The notes under the pieces were generated by a model. That model had not been told where the DNA came from. It saw only the letters and a list, made by a program, of their open reading frames with translations, and searched no databases. Made by a program: the position numbers and the translations under genes. From assembly GCA_001986395.2 (NCBI GenBank), contig MQVO02000032.1, positions 233,713 to 297,712 on the forward strand: a stretch of 64,000 bases of DNA, in the 5' to 3' direction. Shown piece after piece: positions 60,580 to 64,000 of this stretch. Position 1 is the stretch's first letter. Every line of letters begins with the position of its first letter. This stretch comes from Irpex lacteus. Taxonomy: Eukaryota; Basidiomycota; Agaricomycetes; Polyporales; Irpicaceae.

Positions 60580-61405
60580 GAAATCCCAAGTCGTCCTCGA
60601 CTTCTCCTGAGCAAATGCATGTCCTCCCTAACTGAAGCGAAGACTGTGGGCCATTGTATGTGCTTGGCCGACGTCCTCGCCCTTTTGATAGCCTGCCCAC
60701 TGGTGGCCGCGCTTGAACCTCCAAATGATGCCCACGCATGTTTAGAGCGAGCAGGGCGACCAGAACCACCAAAAGCATCTCGGCCCGTAGAGCGTAGTGG
60801 CACTGAATGATCATCCAGCATAACAGAGAGTCGCTCCCATGCCACAGCAGGCTTCCAGCTTGTCGGCCATGCGCTGTAAGCCTTGGGAAGACTAAGATCG
60901 CGTATAGCAGACATATCATGGCTCGACTCCAGCCACCGGACATGGATAGATCCTTGGAGCGTTGGAGCGAGGTCTTTGCTGTGCGGCAGGTGTAGCAATG
61001 GATTCTCAGCGAAGCTCTCCACCACTACAGGCGCAGCCAGGGGGTAGTGACGAATAGGTGCTCGCTAGAGGTGACTAGAAGACGGTGACATGGTTGGGAA
61101 AGGCCTGGATGATGACAGCCGAGGAGAAAGACCAAAGTCCGAGCTCAAAAATGGCAGAGCCTCTAGATCATGAAGGGAGAGCTAGATGCCTCGGGATATA
61201 GCCTCGCTTGTCTCGTAGACCTCGCTAGGGGCCCAGGGAGCTGATGGAGAAGTGCTCGGCTCAGGTATGCCCAAACCCGGCTGAGTTTCCACCATACTGC
61301 TCTCGGCTAGCGGAGTAAGACCCAGAGAAGTCGAAGAGATGGCCGAGATAATGTTCCTGCGCCCAGCTTTGTCTCGGACCTATCCCCCAAACTCGTCTGC
61401 TACCT
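60580..61405 (-). other. Non-coding interior of the LTR element
   Basis: About 830 nt between the gag stop and the purine tract. An open minus-strand frame (61025-60378) runs through the purine tract into the LTR and shows no protease, RT, RNase H or integrase motif, so it is not called. Confidence 0.6.
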
Positions 61406-62911
61406 CTAGCATGTCCGTAGGAGGCTCGGCTCGGTCGCTGCAGCAAGAATCGACGAGCCAGACGAGGCTGCAGTTCGTTGCTCTGAGCTCAGGAGGAGCT
61501 TGATCCGAGCAGCTACTAGAGCCTTGCAGTCCTCGTAGATCCACTCTGGGATGCTCACCGAGTTCTCGCTTGGATCAGGGGTGGCGGCGGTCAATACTGG
61601 AGAAACTTCGGCCAACTGGCAAGAGGGAGATGAAGGCTGATAGGAAGTGTCCGACGCTCTTGCCAGATCATCAGGAAACACCTCGGACGAAGTCCGATAG
61701 GAGGGTGGTGCCTCGGCTGGAGGTGCAGAAACATGGTGAGGACTCAGGGGAATGGTCGGAGAGGGCTCCTGATACCTCGCTTGAGCTTCGGAAACATGGC
61801 GGCCAAAGTCCGAGCGCATTTGTTGACTTTGCTCTTGTCTGAGAGCTTGTACTTCGCGCTCCAAAACTCGAATACGGTCCTGTAGAGCCACAGCGTAGGG
61901 TGTGCTCGGGGAACAAGAAAAGGATGGCCTAGAGGCCTCGGCATACATCCAAGACTGCAGCAAAGGCGGTCCTGCTACGTCCGAGCGACAATTGTGCCAT
62001 TCGGCAACCCTCTCTCGCATGCACGACCCAGGTAGACTTCGAGGAATGTAGCGGCCAGAGGGTAAGACGAGCTGCCCAGCAGGATTACGCTGAATTCGGC
62101 CGGCCTGAAGATCCTCTCTTGCAGCTACGCAGGAGCGAACTCTACAACCGAGTTTGCCGCAGTAATGACAGGAGGAAGCGATGGAAAGGAAGGATGAGGA
62201 GGTTGGCCAATGGGGGAAAGCTTCTGGAGGCTGCCGTAGTGCTTGCTGATCATCTGGTCGGAGGTCCGAGCGCATAGAGCGCGGAGTAGGATGGGTAGGA
62301 GGCGAGAGAGAGGTAGGAACCGAGGGAGCGGCCGAAGTTTCATGCAAAAGAAACAGCATGGCCTCGTTCACAACCTCCATTGAGTAACTCTCGCTCGGCC
62401 CAACCTCTGGAGACTTGATTTGAAGTCGGAGAGCGATCCGAGGCAGTTCTGAGCTAACGGCCTCCATGCACCAACGATCCTGATCCAGACTGGAGATCTT
62501 GCCATGTTGAATGAGCCAAGTAGACTGCGTTCGGAACGAGCGGAAAAACTCGGCCCAATCGCCTAGTGTTCTGAATCCTCTGGCTCGCCAATACTGTACA
62601 TACCCCAGAAGGCCTTGACGAGTATACCAGGCTGATGCACAAACCTGGGTAGAGTCGGTAGACGTCGCTTTTCCAAGAAGTATAGGAATGGGGCGGGGAA
62701 TAGGTCGCCAAAAGCTCCCACTGGTCGGCCACAGTAAGCGGAACGTACAGGAGGCCATACTGCTTTCTCTCTGCATCTCCTGTATCCCAGCTCGGCCAAA
62801 CAGCATCTCCAAGTCCAGAAAGTATCGGTCCAAGGTCCTGGGCTCTCTCGGATCGAACCTCGGTGCAAGGTGTTCGTTGGAAAGTGGCATATGAAGATAA
62901 GAAGAGTCCAT
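61406..62911 (-). CDS. Gag polyprotein of the LTR element
   Basis: 501 residues from the Met of MDSSYLHMPLSNEHLAPRFD. The open frame extends up to 63166, but that part overlaps the primer-binding site and LTR edge, so the later Met is preferred. A helical capsid-like region (TLDRYFLDLEMLF, WAEFFRSFRTQS) is followed by a Ser/Pro-rich linker, then the zinc knuckle CHYCGKLGCRVRSC and QRNPAGQLVLPSGRYIPRSL, a block typical of agaricomycete gypsy gags. The knuckle is CX2CX4CX4C, with Cys where retroviral-type knuckles have His. A coiled coil follows (LQDRIRVLEREVQALRQEQS), then a long Ser/Pro tail. Gag would package element RNA; with no pol in cis it must borrow enzymes. Confidence 0.82.
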   Translation of the reverse strand: MDSSYLHMPLSNEHLAPRFDPREPRTLDRYFLDLEMLFGRAGIQEMQRESSMASCTFRLLWPTSGSFWRPIPRPIPILLGKATSTDSTQVCASAWYTRQGLLGYVQYWRARGFRTLGDWAEFFRSFRTQSTWLIQHGKISSLDQDRWCMEAVSSELPRIALRLQIKSPEVGPSESYSMEVVNEAMLFLLHETSAAPSVPTSLSPPTHPTPRSMRSDLRPDDQQALRQPPEAFPHWPTSSSFLSIASSCHYCGKLGCRVRSCVAAREDLQAGRIQRNPAGQLVLPSGRYIPRSLPGSCMRERVAEWHNCRSDVAGPPLLQSWMYAEASRPSFSCSPSTPYAVALQDRIRVLEREVQALRQEQSQQMRSDFGRHVSEAQARYQEPSPTIPLSPHHVSAPPAEAPPSYRTSSEVFPDDLARASDTSYQPSSPSCQLAEVSPVLTAATPDPSENSVSIPEWIYEDCKALVAARIKLLLSSEQRTAASSGSSILAAATEPSLLRTC

Positions 62912-63139
62912 GATGATAAGCGAGCGAGAATTCAAAGTGGTGGCAAAGAAAGTAGTAAACTGGTACCAGGAGACAAAGCGAGGTCTGAAACTGATGGAGT
63001 ATGATGTCCGAAGGGGTTTTATGATGAAAGGGTGCTGAAGCGAAGTGAATAGAGTACGAAGTGAACGTAATAAGAGTGAAGACGAAGCTAGGCCAAACAA
63101 GTAAGAGTTAGACTTGGTAGCCTCAAGGAAAAGCCCCCC

Positions 63140-63153
63140 TCGCGGTGGGCTCC
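63140..63153 (-). promoter_or_regulatory. Primer-binding-like site
   Basis: Four bases inside the LTR end the minus strand reads TGGAGCCCACCGCG; TGG at this place is the usual start of a tRNA primer site. The matching tRNA was not identified. Confidence 0.55.
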
Positions 63154-63157
63154 AAAA

Positions 63158-64000
63158 TGAGAACACCTAGCCACACCCTAAAGAACACAAATACCAACCA
63201 CCTAACCCTGAGAGGGCGATAACGTGGCCAGTGATGGGTGGGGAGTGTATAGTGCGAGCGAAGGGGACCTCTGAGGCCCAGGTCTAACCCAAGGTCTCTG
63301 GGGGAAAGCGGGGGTAAAGCGAATGTAGATACCCACTAAAGTGAGTCTAGAGAGCACTCGACCGAGCACAAGGGGAGTAAAACAATGATAGAGCGAAGGG
63401 GAAATCGTAATAAAGCTCAAAAAACCACACTATAACTAATAGCGAAGCGGCCGACGTAGCAACGAGCTCGGAGTGAGCGCAGAATCAAAGCAAAAGCAAA
63501 ACAGACGTCCAGGCAAGTTAAAGGACGCCAGGCCGAGCTGAATAATGTAAAACAACGAAGCGAGCGAGCGGAAATCAACAATGAGCTCAAGAAACGGCTG
63601 GGAGGTCAAGAACGCAAAGGCCGACGCAATAAGACACAAATAACTCCTCGGGACCTCTGTCGCTGATGCTTGGTGGGTCAAGCGAGGCTTGTTGGAGCAC
63701 CTAGGGGCCGTCGGGTACGCTGGCAGACGCAGTGGACGCAGTAGAACGCAGGGAAACGCAGAAATCGCAGGGGAACGCAAACTCGGCCACAGAACTGAGG
63801 GGTGGACGATGGGGGGAGAGTCTATATTGGGTTCCTAACGATGGGTACAGGTGGTATATGTGTCTACGAGTGTCCATCAGTCAAAGGAACAGACCGGAAT
63901 TGTAAGGGAAAGATAGGAAAGGGGTAAAGTCCGAAATATGACCGAGGCACCAAAACACGGCCGATAGGACCGAACAAGACGCCTCGGGGAGCCTCAGGAT
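63158..64000 (-). repeat. 5' LTR (right copy), truncated by window end
   Basis: Matches the left LTR from TGAGAACACCTAGCC onward, with single-base indels such as TGAGAACACC versus TGAGACACC. About 440 bp of it are expected beyond position 64000. Confidence 0.88.

Larger units (their letters stand above)
59280..64000 (-). mobile_element. Gag-only Ty3/gypsy-like LTR retrotransposon, right LTR incomplete
   Basis: Two direct repeats bound a 2.6-kb interior with one gag ORF and no protease, reverse transcriptase or integrase. On the minus strand the order is 5' LTR (right), primer-binding-like site, gag, ~830 nt non-coding, purine tract, 3' LTR (left). The alignable ~840 bp of the LTRs differ at about five positions, so the insertion is young. 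It would depend on proteins of a relative. The far end lies outside the window. Confidence 0.88.

Noticed and set aside
60378..61025. 215-codon minus-strand ORF as a pol remnant
   Set aside because: It contains no protease, reverse transcriptase, RNase H or integrase motif and crosses the purine tract into the LTR.

Overview
The window is nuclear DNA of a filamentous basidiomycete, most likely a mushroom-forming agaricomycete. The evidence is spliced genes with many short introns (mostly 45-60 nt), DUF6535 membrane proteins, an agaricomycete-type Ty3/gypsy gag, and a Tad-like LINE whose ORF2 carries an RNase H domain. No prokaryotic or organellar features were seen.

Layout, left to right. 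(1) 125-13583 is one minus-strand LINE bounded by a 15-bp target-site duplication (110-124 and 13584-13598) with a poly(A) tail at its left end. It is interrupted twice: by an AT-rich insertion at about 4950-7671 that holds a ~140-bp tandem repeat and splits the ORF2 endonuclease domain, and by a 2.25-kb element with inverted termini (10709-12957) in the 5' UTR. (2) 14301-25268 is a compact block of host genes: a multi-pass membrane protein, a HINT3-like histidine-triad hydrolase visible only after splicing, an unrecognised acidic protein, a Rim2-type mitochondrial pyrimidine nucleotide carrier, a Ste13/Dap2-type dipeptidyl aminopeptidase, and ARP2. (3) 26503-56651 carries five DUF6535 paralogues (called A to E here), all on the plus strand, with the Golgi gene SYS1 between A and B. 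C has a frameshift. D and E sit in a tandem segmental duplication with a spacing of about 10.9 kb, surrounded by gene-poor sequence full of degenerate repeat modules. (4) From 59280 to the right edge lies a young gag-only LTR retrotransposon on the minus strand; its second LTR runs off the window.

The conserved genes do unrelated housekeeping jobs: mitochondrial nucleotide import, secretory-pathway peptidase, actin nucleation, Golgi trafficking and nucleotide hydrolysis. They form no pathway. The striking part is the right half, where a lineage-specific membrane-protein family expands by tandem duplication inside a repeat-rich setting. Copies D and E combine a GC-rich, proline/threonine-repeat first exon with CpG-poor but still open later exons. 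All splice sites and family calls were read by eye from the sequence; no database search was run.
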